Assembly (NCBI GenBank): GCA_947630055.1
Contig: CANRGA010000012.1
Coordinates: forward strand, 1 to 32,866
Origin: an uncultured Bacilli bacterium
Lineage (GTDB): Bacteria; Bacillota_I; Bacilli_A; RF39; UBA660
Length of the DNA: 32,866 nucleotides
Direction of reading: 5' to 3'
Shown: piece by piece, positions 23,027 to 31,223 of the stretch
How the letters are laid out: the number at the start of each line of letters is the position of its first letter
Position numbering within the stretch: position 1 is the first letter of the stretch
Translations under genes and position numbers: made by a program
The notes under the pieces: generated by a model
The model's input: only the letters and a program-made list of their open reading frames with translations
Told to the model about the DNA's origin: nothing
The model's database searches: none

Positions 23027-23266
23027 TTAAATAGGTATATTAATTATTCCTTTAATTTCTGGTATTTCTTCTTGCATCATTTTAAGTAGGCCATCATTTA
23101 TCGTACTATCTTGACCTAAACAAAATTCACAAGCTCCAGTTAATTTTATATAGACATAATTATCTTCATATTTAACATATTCAATATCGCCACCATCCAT
23201 ATTTAGATATGGTCTAATATTTTCAATCATTTCTTTAATTTTATCTTCAATATTTTCTTTTTTCAT
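23027..23266 (-). CDS. yutI: NifU-like Fe-S scaffold domain protein (YutI type)
   Basis: A 79-residue protein consisting of the NifU C-terminal (Nfu) domain: IRPYLNMDGGDIEYVKY (18-33) and GACEFCLG with Cys46 and Cys49, the CxxC that carries a transient Fe-S cluster for delivery to apoproteins. Length is normal for the single-domain form. It lies tail-to-tail with yutH with no spacer; in Bacillus the Nfu gene yutI is next to yutH. Start at the ATG at 23266, with GTGATTTGTC upstream and no strong GGAGG. Confidence 0.93.
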   Translation of the reverse strand: MKKENIEDKIKEMIENIRPYLNMDGGDIEYVKYEDNYVYIKLTGACEFCLGQDSTINDGLLKMMQEEIPEIKGIINIPI

Positions 23267-23319
23267 GACAAATCACATTAATATTATAACAAATATTTTT
23301 TGTAAGTAAATTAGTTTTA

Positions 23320-23328
23320 TGCTATACT
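23320..23328 (+). promoter_or_regulatory. Extended -10 promoter of the S1-domain gene
   Basis: TG-C-TATACT at 23320-23328, 20 bp before the ATG at 23349; AAGAGG lies between. Confidence 0.5.
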
Positions 23329-23348
23329 TTTATTAAGAGGTTAATATA

Positions 23349-23693
23349 ATGAATGATTATAAAGTGGGAGATATTATTAAAACTCATGTAACAGGGATAA
23401 CTAAATACGGTATTTTTGTTAGTGTTGATCCTTGGCATGATGGTTTAATTCATATATCAGAAGTATCAGAAGATTTTGTTAAAGATATTCATGACTATGT
23501 TAAAATTGGTGAAACTATTTATTGTCAAATATTAGAAATTGACGAAGAAAGTCAAAAAATGAAATTATCAATTAAAAATATAAATTATAAAGAACTATCA
23601 GGTAGTAAAGTAGAAGAGACTAGAAAAGGATTTTTACCTTTAAAAGAAAATTTAGATGCCTGGATAGATGAAAAATTAAAGGAATATAAATAA
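23349..23693 (+). CDS. S1 RNA-binding domain protein (CvfD/YugI type)
   Basis: A 114-residue protein with one S1 domain (residues 1-75): YKVGDIIKTHVTGITKYGIFVSV, GLIHISEVSEDFVKDI, VKIGETIYCQILEIDEESQKMKLSIKN. The layout and length match the general stress protein 13/YugI/CvfD group, which associates with ribosomes or RNA and has been linked to stress and post-transcriptional control. The short C terminus FLPLKENLDAWIDEKLKEY is common to the group. A membrane-protein gene follows eight bases after the stop. Confidence 0.9.
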   Translation: MNDYKVGDIIKTHVTGITKYGIFVSVDPWHDGLIHISEVSEDFVKDIHDYVKIGETIYCQILEIDEESQKMKLSIKNINYKELSGSKVEETRKGFLPLKENLDAWIDEKLKEYK

Positions 23694-23699
23694 TAGTTT

Positions 23700-24410
23700 A
23701 TGAAAAAGATAATTTTATGGATAACTATAATATTAATTTTAGTTGCTAGTTGTTTTGGTATATATCTATTTATTAATAATGATAACAAAGTAGATGAACC
23801 TAAAGAAAATAAAACTGAAGAAAAACAAGAAGTAGATGAAGAAAAAGAGCCAGAATATGTTGATAATAATCCAATAGTAGTAGGATTATATAAAAACTAT
23901 CATAATGGCAAGGAAAGAGAATTAATAAAAGAGTATAATGCTAAATGGGAATATCATAAAGATATATCATCTTTTGAAGTATTTTATACTAATGAGGAAT
24001 TAATAAGTAGTAAAAATCAAATTCAATTAATTGATGAGTATAAAAATAAATATAGTAATATTGATAACTATCGAATAGGATATCTTATTGAATTTAGTAT
24101 TGGTGATAATAAAATAAATAAAACTATTTTAAGACCTAAAGATAGTGAAGAATTCTTTGATTATTTAGAAATATATTTATATGATGATTATCATCGTAAT
24201 GGTTCTTGGTATAGTCATACTACTGAAGAAGAAATGAATGAAGAAACATTGCTTACATCAATTAAACTTACAGCAGGTAAAAAAGTAAATGAAATAACAT
24301 CTGATATTGAATTAACTGCTTTTACTTATGATAGTGATGATTTTACTGATGATGGATATTATAAAGGAATTAGTAAATATACTATAATTGTAAAAAATAA
24401 TAATAATTAA
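23700..24410 (+). CDS. Unknown protein with N-terminal membrane anchor
   Basis: A 236-residue protein beginning with a hydrophobic helix (IILWITIILILVASCFGIYLFI), so it is anchored in the membrane with its bulk outside. A Lys/Glu-rich linker (EPKENKTEEKQEVDEEKEPE) leads to a domain with VGLYKNYHNGKERELIKEYNAKW, WEYHKDISSFEVFYTNEE, IGYLIEFSIGDNKINKTILRP and a final beta-rich part. VASC resembles a lipobox, but the Cys lies within the helix, so processing is uncertain. No family recognised. It follows the S1 gene by six bases and is probably cotranscribed, then ends at a terminator. Confidence 0.65.
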   Translation: MKKIILWITIILILVASCFGIYLFINNDNKVDEPKENKTEEKQEVDEEKEPEYVDNNPIVVGLYKNYHNGKERELIKEYNAKWEYHKDISSFEVFYTNEELISSKNQIQLIDEYKNKYSNIDNYRIGYLIEFSIGDNKINKTILRPKDSEEFFDYLEIYLYDDYHRNGSWYSHTTEEEMNEETLLTSIKLTAGKKVNEITSDIELTAFTYDSDDFTDDGYYKGISKYTIIVKNNNN

Positions 24411-24422
24411 AAATAAATTTTG

Positions 24423-24450
24423 AAACAAATATATTAAGTATTTGTTTTTT
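24423..24450 (+). terminator. Intrinsic terminator after the 23700 gene
   Basis: AAACAAATA (24423-24431) pairs with TATTTGTTT (24439-24447), followed by more T residues. Confidence 0.82.
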
Positions 24451-24514
24451 TAAGAGACTTTATCAATATTTAGAATATAAAAGATAGATTACTGTATATT
24501 GTATATACATAACT

Positions 24515-24594
24515 AAAAAAAGACGTCGTCCAAGTAGTAATACCAGGATAACGTCATTTAGGTAACTAGGTGACGTGAAATTCACGCTTCCTAT
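24515..24594 (-). ncRNA. Probable small RNA with its own promoter and terminator (about 80 nt)
   Basis: On the minus strand, a TTGATA/17/TATACT promoter predicts a start near 24594. The RNA would contain a hairpin CGUGA-AUU-UCACG (24586-24574), then a terminator hairpin GACGUUAUCC (24555-24546) against GGACGACGUC (24531-24522) with one mismatch and one G-U pair, then seven U (24521-24515). ACGUCA (24576-24571) can instead pair with UGACGU (24556-24551), excluding the terminator. The block is richer in G and C than its flanks, and no open frame is apparent. UCACCUA in the loop region could pair with AGGUGA-type ribosome-binding sites. No known RNA family was recognised. Confidence 0.6.
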
Positions 24595-24600
24595 AACTTA

Positions 24601-24629
24601 AGTATAAACAAATATTATTAAAATATCAA
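24601..24629 (-). promoter_or_regulatory. Sigma-A-type promoter of the small RNA
   Basis: On the minus strand, TTGATA (24629-24624), a 17-bp spacer (24623-24607), and TATACT (24606-24601). It lies right after the stop of the PIG-L gene and points away from it. Confidence 0.65.
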
Positions 24630-24633
24630 TATT

Positions 24634-25989
24634 TTATTTTTTTCTTCTAAGTATTATTAATAATAAAATAATTGATATAAGTATTAAACCTACAGGAAGT
24701 AAATAATCTTTATATTTTTCTATGTAATATTTAATATCTTTTTTATTTGTTTTGTCTTCTTTTTTATTAATTGTATTTTTATCTTTATTTTCTTCTTCTT
24801 TTACTTGATCTTTATATAAAGTAATATTTTCTAACATGTCGTTTTTATTAACATCTTCACCAGCCAAACTACGATAAAGACCAAATTCTAAAGGAGAATA
24901 AGTTTTAATATCAGTAGCTTTAGTATATTCATTATTTTTACCATTAATCCAACCTGTAAACCATGTCCATTGTTGACTATTATGTTTACTATAACCCTCT
25001 TTAGATACTTCATAAGCTGTTTTACCATTAAAATAATCAAGTGGTATATCATAATTCATTGTAATTTGATTTTCTTTGTATAAGTGAAGATAAGTTTTAG
25101 GTACATTCCAATTACCATATTTATTATAAGATTCTGGATGGAATGCACTATCATTAGCTTTTTCAATAGCTTGCTCTAAAATATAAGTATTTAAAATATG
25201 TTGACCATGAGAATATTCTCCTTTTTCATCATGTCCTACAACTACTTGTGGTTTAAATCTTCTTATATTTTCTACTTCAAAGTTTAAGGCATCTTCTTCG
25301 GTTAAATTAGCCTTTTTTAAATTATTTAAAGCCCCATTTAAAGATTCAGAATAAGCATCAGGGACAATTCCGATAATAGGGTAATTTCTAATACCTACTG
25401 TATATAAACCATGTAATTGTTCATGTAATCTTTTTGGATTATCAAAATGATTAGTAAAATAAACTACTTGGGTATAAGCTCCTCTTGCAACATAAGTAGG
25501 AAGAAGACCTAAAAAGAATAGTTGCTCATCATCACTATGCGTAGAGAATAATAAAACATCAGCTTTTTCACAAGGTGTCTTCCATATTTCGACATATTCG
25601 GGTATCTCACCTTCCCCAATAACATAAATTTCGCCAATTTTAACATCATTATCATATGTAATAGTAAGTTCTTTACTTTTATTTTCTTTTAAATCAATGT
25701 ATTCATGTAAAAAGTTATTAACACCAATATTTATATTTTTATTATTAATATTTATATTACCAGTTTGACTACTTAGTTCATATATAATATAAATTCCATA
25801 TATATCTTCTTCACTAGTAATACTTATAGTAGATCCTTTACTAATAGATAGATAACTATTTTCATTATTATCTTTTAATTTACTAGCTATAGTATCATTA
25901 ATTTTATAAGTAGATACATCTGTAATATCTTTAGCACTTACCATTAAAGGCATTAAAACTAACATAAAAATTAAAACAAACTTCTTCAT
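24634..25989 (-). CDS. Membrane-anchored PIG-L/LmbE-family deacetylase
   Basis: A 451-residue zinc-dependent deacetylase expected to act outside the cell. A signal peptide covers residues 1-19 (ending VSA). Residues 20-135 are a beta-rich domain (SISKGSTISITSEEDIYGIYIIYEL). The PIG-L domain carries FSTHSDDEQLFF (zinc motif H151-S-D-D-E155, the P-H-P-D-D-E pattern with S for P) and GHDEKGEYSHGQH (H261xxH264). A Lys/Glu-rich linker precedes a C-terminal membrane helix (about 430-448) and a basic stop RRKK. The layout suggests removal of acetyl groups from an envelope glycan, but the substrate is unknown. The ATG at 25989 has GAGGTAAAAAT upstream. Confidence 0.88.
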   Translation of the reverse strand: MKKFVLIFMLVLMPLMVSAKDITDVSTYKINDTIASKLKDNNENSYLSISKGSTISITSEEDIYGIYIIYELSSQTGNININNKNINIGVNNFLHEYIDLKENKSKELTITYDNDVKIGEIYVIGEGEIPEYVEIWKTPCEKADVLLFSTHSDDEQLFFLGLLPTYVARGAYTQVVYFTNHFDNPKRLHEQLHGLYTVGIRNYPIIGIVPDAYSESLNGALNNLKKANLTEEDALNFEVENIRRFKPQVVVGHDEKGEYSHGQHILNTYILEQAIEKANDSAFHPESYNKYGNWNVPKTYLHLYKENQITMNYDIPLDYFNGKTAYEVSKEGYSKHNSQQWTWFTGWINGKNNEYTKATDIKTYSPLEFGLYRSLAGEDVNKNDMLENITLYKDQVKEEENKDKNTINKKEDKTNKKDIKYYIEKYKDYLLPVGLILISIILLLIILRRKK

Positions 25990-26060
25990 ATTTTTACCTC
26001 AAAATAATTATAGCATATTAATCAAAGAAAAAATATTATATAATAAAGATGTGATAAGTT

Positions 26061-26420
26061 ATGAATAAGAATATCAAAAATATTTGGACAATTAGAAATA
26101 TTATAATGTCTATTATAGCTATAATTATTTTATCATGGGCATTTTGCCAAAATAATTTAGTTGGTAAAATTATAATTAGTCCCTTTTTAGTATGTGCCAG
26201 TTCTATGTTAGGTGGAAATATCTGTATTCTTTTGAGTAAAAATAAACTTGCTAAAGTATTTCATTATATTTTTAAATTCACATTTTTATTATATGTAGTA
26301 GGGGTTTTAAGTTATGCTACATATTATAGTTTTAAAAATAAAGAATATTCTATGCTGATAATAGTAGCTATTTTTGTGATTTTTATTATTTTATTTTTTA
26401 AACCCATTAAAAAGAGGTAA
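26061..26420 (+). CDS. Small polytopic membrane protein of unknown function
   Basis: A 119-residue protein with three or four membrane helices (about 14-28, 35-52, 68-88, 95-115) and a basic C terminus (KPIKKR). No motif or family was recognised. A moderate GTGATAAG region precedes the ATG. It stands between the PIG-L gene, which is divergent, and an XRE regulator gene 62 bp downstream, and could be in the same transcript as the latter. Confidence 0.6.
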   Translation: MNKNIKNIWTIRNIIMSIIAIIILSWAFCQNNLVGKIIISPFLVCASSMLGGNICILLSKNKLAKVFHYIFKFTFLLYVVGVLSYATYYSFKNKEYSMLIIVAIFVIFIILFFKPIKKR

Positions 26421-26482
26421 TTCTAGTTTTATTTCGTGTTATTAAAAATAACTTTATTGTAAAATTGGCTTAGAGGTGCAAA

Positions 26483-27574
26483 ATGAATCAAGAAAAAATC
26501 GGAAAGTTTATTGCTGAACGAAGAAAGGCAATAAAATTAACGCAAGAAGAACTTGCAAGCAAACTTGGAGTATCAAATCGTTCGGTTAGCAATTGGGAAA
26601 ATGGTAAAAATATGCCTGATTTATCATTGTTTAAAGATTTATGTGAAATACTAGATATTTCAATTAATGAGTTTTTAAGTGGTGAAAAGGTAAATAGTAA
26701 TAATGAAGATGTCATAAATAATGTAACACTATCTTTATATAAGGCTAAAAATAAGAAAAATAAAATAATTAAGATATTATCATTTTCTTTAGTAATATTT
26801 ATTATTCTTTTTCTTCTGTATTATTTTTTAATATCTTATCAATCTGTAAAAATTTATACTATTAATGGAAATAGTGAAAATGTTAATTTAAGTGATGGAC
26901 TGTTTATCATAACTAATGAAAATATTTATTTTGATGCTAGTGATTTTCTATTAACGAATGAAGAAGATAAAATTACTAGATTAACATTATTTTATGCTGA
27001 TAAAAATCATCAAAAACATTTTATTGCTTCTAATACTGGTGATACACTTATGTTTAGAGATTATATGGGATATGATGATTATTTTGATACTTCTAATTTA
27101 GACTATATTATGAAAAATATGTATTTAAATATTTATTATGAGGATACTATGGAACAAATGAAATTAAGTTTAATAAAAGATTATGTTAATAAAAAAATTT
27201 TTCATTTAAAAAGAGATAATATTGGTGTTGAAAATAAAAAAACAAATAACCCAATTAATGTGGAAGATAAATATTTATTATTTAGACTTAGAAGTAGATA
27301 TGAAAAATATAATGATGAATACAGATATATTAAAACTGAAAATGGTATAACTACAGAAATAAATTTAGTTAACAATTTAATAAATATAATTCGTGATAAT
27401 AGTACAAATAGAGAAGAATGGAGTTATAATATGAGTAATCATCAAATAACTTATCAAGATGGTAAAGGTAATGTTATTAATTTTGATTATAATACGATAG
27501 ATGTAACTAAAGAAGAACAAAACATAGTTGGTAAATTTTATAAAATAATAAATGATTCTTTAGAAAGAAAATAA
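26483..27574 (+). CDS. Membrane-bound XRE-family regulator
   Basis: A 363-residue protein. Residues 8-63 are an XRE helix-turn-helix (IAERRKAIKLTQEELASKLGVSNRSVSNWENGKNMPD). After a Lys-rich linker a single membrane helix follows (about 96-117), and residues 120-363 would lie outside, so DNA binding in the cytoplasm is joined to an external sensor domain. The external part has YTINGNSENVNLSDGLFIITNENIYFD and many Tyr/Asn residues; no family recognised. GAGGTG precedes the ATG. The VanZ-like gene follows 19 bp after its stop and is probably its target or partner. Confidence 0.82.
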   Translation: MNQEKIGKFIAERRKAIKLTQEELASKLGVSNRSVSNWENGKNMPDLSLFKDLCEILDISINEFLSGEKVNSNNEDVINNVTLSLYKAKNKKNKIIKILSFSLVIFIILFLLYYFLISYQSVKIYTINGNSENVNLSDGLFIITNENIYFDASDFLLTNEEDKITRLTLFYADKNHQKHFIASNTGDTLMFRDYMGYDDYFDTSNLDYIMKNMYLNIYYEDTMEQMKLSLIKDYVNKKIFHLKRDNIGVENKKTNNPINVEDKYLLFRLRSRYEKYNDEYRYIKTENGITTEINLVNNLINIIRDNSTNREEWSYNMSNHQITYQDGKGNVINFDYNTIDVTKEEQNIVGKFYKIINDSLERK

Positions 27575-27593
27575 AAAAAGGAGTAGATGTCTT

Positions 27594-29249
27594 ATGAATA
27601 AGAAAATATTTGGTTATTTATTTTATGCTTTAGCATTAATAATAGATGCATATTATATTGTAAATGCAATTAATCCTAATATCTCAATTAATTTTGAGGT
27701 AACAGTATTATTTATTATCATTTCTTTGATATTATTTTATTTTGGTGGAGTTTTACTTTCTAAATATTATAAAAATGATAAACCTTTAAAAATTAATTTA
27801 TGGTTATTCTTTATTTTGTATATTTTATTATTTATTGATTTAACTTTATTTGATACAACTTGGGGAAGAAATGGCTTATTTGTTTCATTTAACTTAGAAT
27901 ATTTAAAAAATTCAGTTAATTTAATTCCTTTTAGAACTATTTATGAATATTTAATAGAGAATTTTAATAATTTAACTGATAGTGCTACGATATTTTATAA
28001 TATTTTAGGTAACTTTGTGGCTTTAATGCCAATGGCTTTCTTTTTACCACTTTTATTTAAAAAACAAAATAATTTTAAAACATTTTTCTTAACTATGTTA
28101 ACAATTATTTTAGGTATTGAATTACTCCAATTATTTGGTGGCGCTGGTAGATTTGATATTGATGACATAATTCTAAATGTTGGTGGCTCATTAATTATGT
28201 TTAAAGTACTTAAAATAAAGACTATTAATGATTTAATTAAAAATATTTTCTTACTGGAAAAAAATAAAATAGATAAGAAAAAGTTAATTAAACTAATATG
28301 TCTATTTGTTATGATTATTTTAGCTATTTATGGGGTAATTAAATATCACGATTATCTTTATCAAAAAAATCTTGATATATTACAATATCGAATGAAAATA
28401 GTAGATGAGTCATCAACTTGCCAAGAAGGTTTAGATAAATTTTATGAAAATGAATTTTATAGTTATTATTTTCCTTGTCACAAAAGTGGTGAAGTTTATG
28501 CCATAATTAATGATAAAGATAAATATTTAGTTAAAGATTTACTTAATGATAATAAATCACCTTATCGTGTTGATATTCAAGATATCGAAGAAGAATTAAA
28601 AAATTATAAAATAGAATATACTAAAGAATACAAATATGAACATACTACCTTTAGTATTAAATTGCCAGTTAAAAATGAGGCAACTATGTCGCCAAGAATA
28701 AAAGTTAATGTTGATAATAAAGTAGTCGAGGCTAAACTTGATTATAAAAATGCTACTCTTGATTATGGTAAATATATTATAAGTTTACATTTTATACCGA
28801 AAGAAGTAGGCAATACTACAGTTCTAATAAATACTTATGAAGTAAATTCTAATAATTTAATAAATGTACGAAAATATAATGTTGAAGTAGATAAAGATTT
28901 AAAAGTTAAATATGAATTAATCGATAATATAGATTTGTTATGTTTAGAAAGTTTTTTAGATGGTTATATTATTAGTGAAAGTAATACTATTAAAGATGAA
29001 AAATTATCTAATATAATTGCTGTTAATTTATCTAATGTTAAAAATTCTTTAGTTAAAGTTACTAATAATGATAATATTTATATAATAATAGATACTGAAG
29101 ATAAAATTGTTATAGATGCATTAACCAATTACTTTGCTGAGATTTATCCTAATTATCAACAAGGCAAATATCATAATTTTAATATTTATTTATCAAATGG
29201 TAATAGTGATTTTAATTTAAAAAACGATTTAAAAGGTATTTGTCAATAA
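27594..29249 (+). CDS. VanZ-like membrane protein with C-terminal extracellular extension
   Basis: A 551-residue protein. The N-terminal 200 residues form a VanZ-family domain of about five to six helices with the family pattern NLIPFRTI, ILGNFVALMPMAFFLPLL and LLQLFGGAGRFDIDDIILNVGG. A further helix (near 235-255) leads to a 300-residue outer part with beta-rich character (TTFSIKLPVKN, KYIISLHFIPKEVGNTTVLINTY), reminiscent of Ig-like or inhibitor-type beta folds. VanZ proteins are linked to glycopeptide/lipoglycopeptide tolerance and envelope stress. AAAGGAG lies before the ATG. Downstream a small membrane protein follows. The extension is longer than typical VanZ proteins (about 160-200 residues). 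Confidence 0.82.
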   Translation: MNKKIFGYLFYALALIIDAYYIVNAINPNISINFEVTVLFIIISLILFYFGGVLLSKYYKNDKPLKINLWLFFILYILLFIDLTLFDTTWGRNGLFVSFNLEYLKNSVNLIPFRTIYEYLIENFNNLTDSATIFYNILGNFVALMPMAFFLPLLFKKQNNFKTFFLTMLTIILGIELLQLFGGAGRFDIDDIILNVGGSLIMFKVLKIKTINDLIKNIFLLEKNKIDKKKLIKLICLFVMIILAIYGVIKYHDYLYQKNLDILQYRMKIVDESSTCQEGLDKFYENEFYSYYFPCHKSGEVYAIINDKDKYLVKDLLNDNKSPYRVDIQDIEEELKNYKIEYTKEYKYEHTTFSIKLPVKNEATMSPRIKVNVDNKVVEAKLDYKNATLDYGKYIISLHFIPKEVGNTTVLINTYEVNSNNLINVRKYNVEVDKDLKVKYELIDNIDLLCLESFLDGYIISESNTIKDEKLSNIIAVNLSNVKNSLVKVTNNDNIYIIIDTEDKIVIDALTNYFAEIYPNYQQGKYHNFNIYLSNGNSDFNLKNDLKGICQ

Positions 29250-29293
29250 GTTAGAATATATAATATAATAATACTTGGAAGGAAATGTAGTTT

Positions 29294-29551
29294 ATGAGTA
29301 ATGAAAAAGAAAAAAATATTCCAGAACAATATGAGCCAATATCTATGTGGGGTTATTTAGGTTATAGCATCTTATTTGCCTTACCTATAATTGGTGTAAT
29401 TATGATACTAGTTTTTTCATTTAGTAAAGATGAGAATATTAATGTTCGAAATTATGCCAAATCATATATTTTAGTTTATGTAATTGGTGTTATTTTATAT
29501 TTAATCCTATTTTTATTCTTTAAAGATCAAATTCAAGCTTTAATAGGATAA
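29294..29551 (+). CDS. Small two-helix membrane protein
   Basis: An 85-residue protein: a polar N terminus (EKNIPEQYEPISMWGYLGY), then two membrane helices (about 26-46 and 60-80) separated by DENINVRNYAKS. The pattern PISMWGY, ALPIIGVIMILVFSFS and NVRNYAKSY is common in unnamed small membrane proteins of gut Bacillota, sometimes labelled DUF4870-like. AAGGAAATG precedes the ATG. It lies 44 bp after the VanZ gene and ends at a terminator, so it is probably the last gene of the 26483 unit. Confidence 0.65.
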   Translation: MSNEKEKNIPEQYEPISMWGYLGYSILFALPIIGVIMILVFSFSKDENINVRNYAKSYILVYVIGVILYLILFLFFKDQIQALIG

Positions 29552-29579
29552 TATAAAATTAAAATTCATATTATTAATT

Positions 29580-29609
29580 AAGATATTTGCTAAGGTGAAT
29601 ATCTTTTTT
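29580..29609 (+). terminator. Intrinsic terminator after the small two-helix membrane gene
   Basis: AAGATATT (29580-29587) pairs with AATATCTT (29598-29605), followed by T residues. Confidence 0.82.
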
Positions 29610-29653
29610 CTTGAAAAATACTAATAAAGTTCACATAAATTACATAATTAATA

Positions 29654-29662
29654 TGTTATAAT
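29654..29662 (+). promoter_or_regulatory. Extended -10 promoter of the ABC transporter operon
   Basis: TG-T-TATAAT at 29654-29662. Its last base overlaps the ATG at 29661, which therefore cannot be the start; transcription from about 29669 leaves a short leader with AAAGGAAAG before the ATG at 29685. Confidence 0.6.
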
Positions 29663-29684
29663 GGGCCAGAAAGGAAAGATAAAT

Positions 29685-31223
29685 ATGTATATTTTAAAAA
29701 ATGCTTTAACATCTATTATAAGAAATAAAGGAAGGAATATTTTAATTGCGATTATTATCATTGTAATTTCTGCATCTTGTGCGATAACTTTAGCAATAAG
29801 ACAAAGTGCTAGTGATATAGTTACTGCTTATCAAAATAAAAATCCAATTGAAGTAACTATTGGGATGAATCGTAATAATTTAATGAATTCTTTAAAAGAT
29901 GGCGATAAAACCCAAGAAGAAATGATTGAGGCTTTTAATGAAATAGAACCTATAACCGAAGAAGAAATCAATAATTATGGTGATAGTAAATATGTGAAAG
30001 AATATTATTATACTTATAGTTTAGGAATTAATGGTAAAGATTTAGAAGAAGCAACAGATTCATTAGTTAAAGAAAAAACAGAAGTTAAAACGGAAACTAC
30101 GCCATGGGGTGGTGATAGAGAAGGTAGAGGCCCAATGGGAGGTGACTTTGCAAGTAAAAAGACTACCACGAAAACAACCGAAAAGATATTTAATGAAAAA
30201 GCCCAAAATGGTGCTTTTCAATTGATTGGTTATAATTCTTATGAAGATATGAAAAACTTTATTAATGGCAACTACCAAATTACTGATGGAGAGGTAAGCA
30301 ATGATTTTGCTTCTGCAAATTGTGTTATCTCCGAAGAATTAGCAACTTTAAATGAGCTTTCTGTTGGTGATAAAATTACTTTAGTAGATGTCGATGATGA
30401 TAAAAATACTTATGAATTTACTGTTACAGGTATTTATAAAGAAAATACTGATGAAGCTAATAACATGGCCTCAATGTTTTCTAATTCTGCTAATGAAATA
30501 ATAACTAATGTTAATGCAATAAAAAATATTTTAAGTAAAAATGAAGATTTAAGTGCCACAATTACGCCAACATTTATTTTAAATAGTAAAGATGATATTG
30601 AAAAATTTAATAAAGAAGTAGAAGATAAAGGTATTAGTGAATACTATACTTTAGTAAATAATTTAGAACAAATTGAAAATGCAACTTCATCAATTGATAA
30701 TGTTAAAAACTTTGCAACAACATTCTTAATTATTACTTTAATTATTGGTAGTGTTGTTTTAGTTGTAATTAATATGATAAATATTAGAGAAAGAAAATAT
30801 GAAATAGGTGTTTTAAGAACTGTTGGGATGAAGAAAATAAAAGTATCTTGCCAATTTATGTTAGAACTACTTATTGTTTGTATCGTATCTTTAATGCTTG
30901 GGGCTTTAATTGGATCATTTACAAGTGTGCCAGTGGCTAATAGTTTACTTAAAAATGAAATAGAGAATACGACATCTAGTTATGACGATGTTAGTAAGAA
31001 TTTTGGTATAGATAGGGAAGAAAGACCAGTGGACAATGGTCACAAATATAATTTTGGCATTGCCCAAATTAAACAAGTTGATAAAATAGATGCAGTTGTT
31101 GACTTTAAAGTTTTAGGAGAATTACTTGGTATAGGTGTATTACTTACTTTATTAAGTTCTCTTGCTAGTATGGTTACTATTTCGAGATTTTCCCCACTTA
31201 CAATTTTAAAGGAGCGAAGCTAA
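29685..31223 (+). CDS. ABC transporter permease (FtsX/MacB type)
   Basis: About 512 residues. One N-terminal membrane helix (ILIAIIIIVISASCAITLAI) is followed by a large extracellular domain of about 300 residues and three more helices near the C terminus, with the conserved FtsX-domain stretch MINIRERKYEIGVLRTVGMKK. This is the MacB_PCD plus FtsX layout. The extracellular domain contains an unusual Gly/Arg/Met insert (WGGDREGRGPMGGDF). Such pumps couple to a cytoplasmic ATPase to export peptides or act on envelope components; the ATPase gene begins at the next base after its stop. Substrate unknown. Confidence 0.9.
   Translation: MYILKNALTSIIRNKGRNILIAIIIIVISASCAITLAIRQSASDIVTAYQNKNPIEVTIGMNRNNLMNSLKDGDKTQEEMIEAFNEIEPITEEEINNYGDSKYVKEYYYTYSLGINGKDLEEATDSLVKEKTEVKTETTPWGGDREGRGPMGGDFASKKTTTKTTEKIFNEKAQNGAFQLIGYNSYEDMKNFINGNYQITDGEVSNDFASANCVISEELATLNELSVGDKITLVDVDDDKNTYEFTVTGIYKENTDEANNMASMFSNSANEIITNVNAIKNILSKNEDLSATITPTFILNSKDDIEKFNKEVEDKGISEYYTLVNNLEQIENATSSIDNVKNFATTFLIITLIIGSVVLVVINMINIRERKYEIGVLRTVGMKKIKVSCQFMLELLIVCIVSLMLGALIGSFTSVPVANSLLKNEIENTTSSYDDVSKNFGIDREERPVDNGHKYNFGIAQIKQVDKIDAVVDFKVLGELLGIGVLLTLLSSLASMVTISRFSPLTILKERS

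Noticed and set aside
23024-23029. Abutting stop codons of yutH and the NifU gene as a sign of gene fusion or error
   Set aside because: Both genes have normal lengths and endings; the tight convergent arrangement is simply compact.
24490-24510. Short AT palindrome GTATA-TTGTA-TATAC
   Set aside because: Five-base arms of pure A/T alternation are expected by chance at this base composition.
24520-24594. Plus-strand riboswitch or attenuator reading of the GC-richer block at 24.5 kb
   Set aside because: On the plus strand the hairpins are not followed by T tracts and the next gene on that strand is far away; the promoter and terminator both point to the minus strand.
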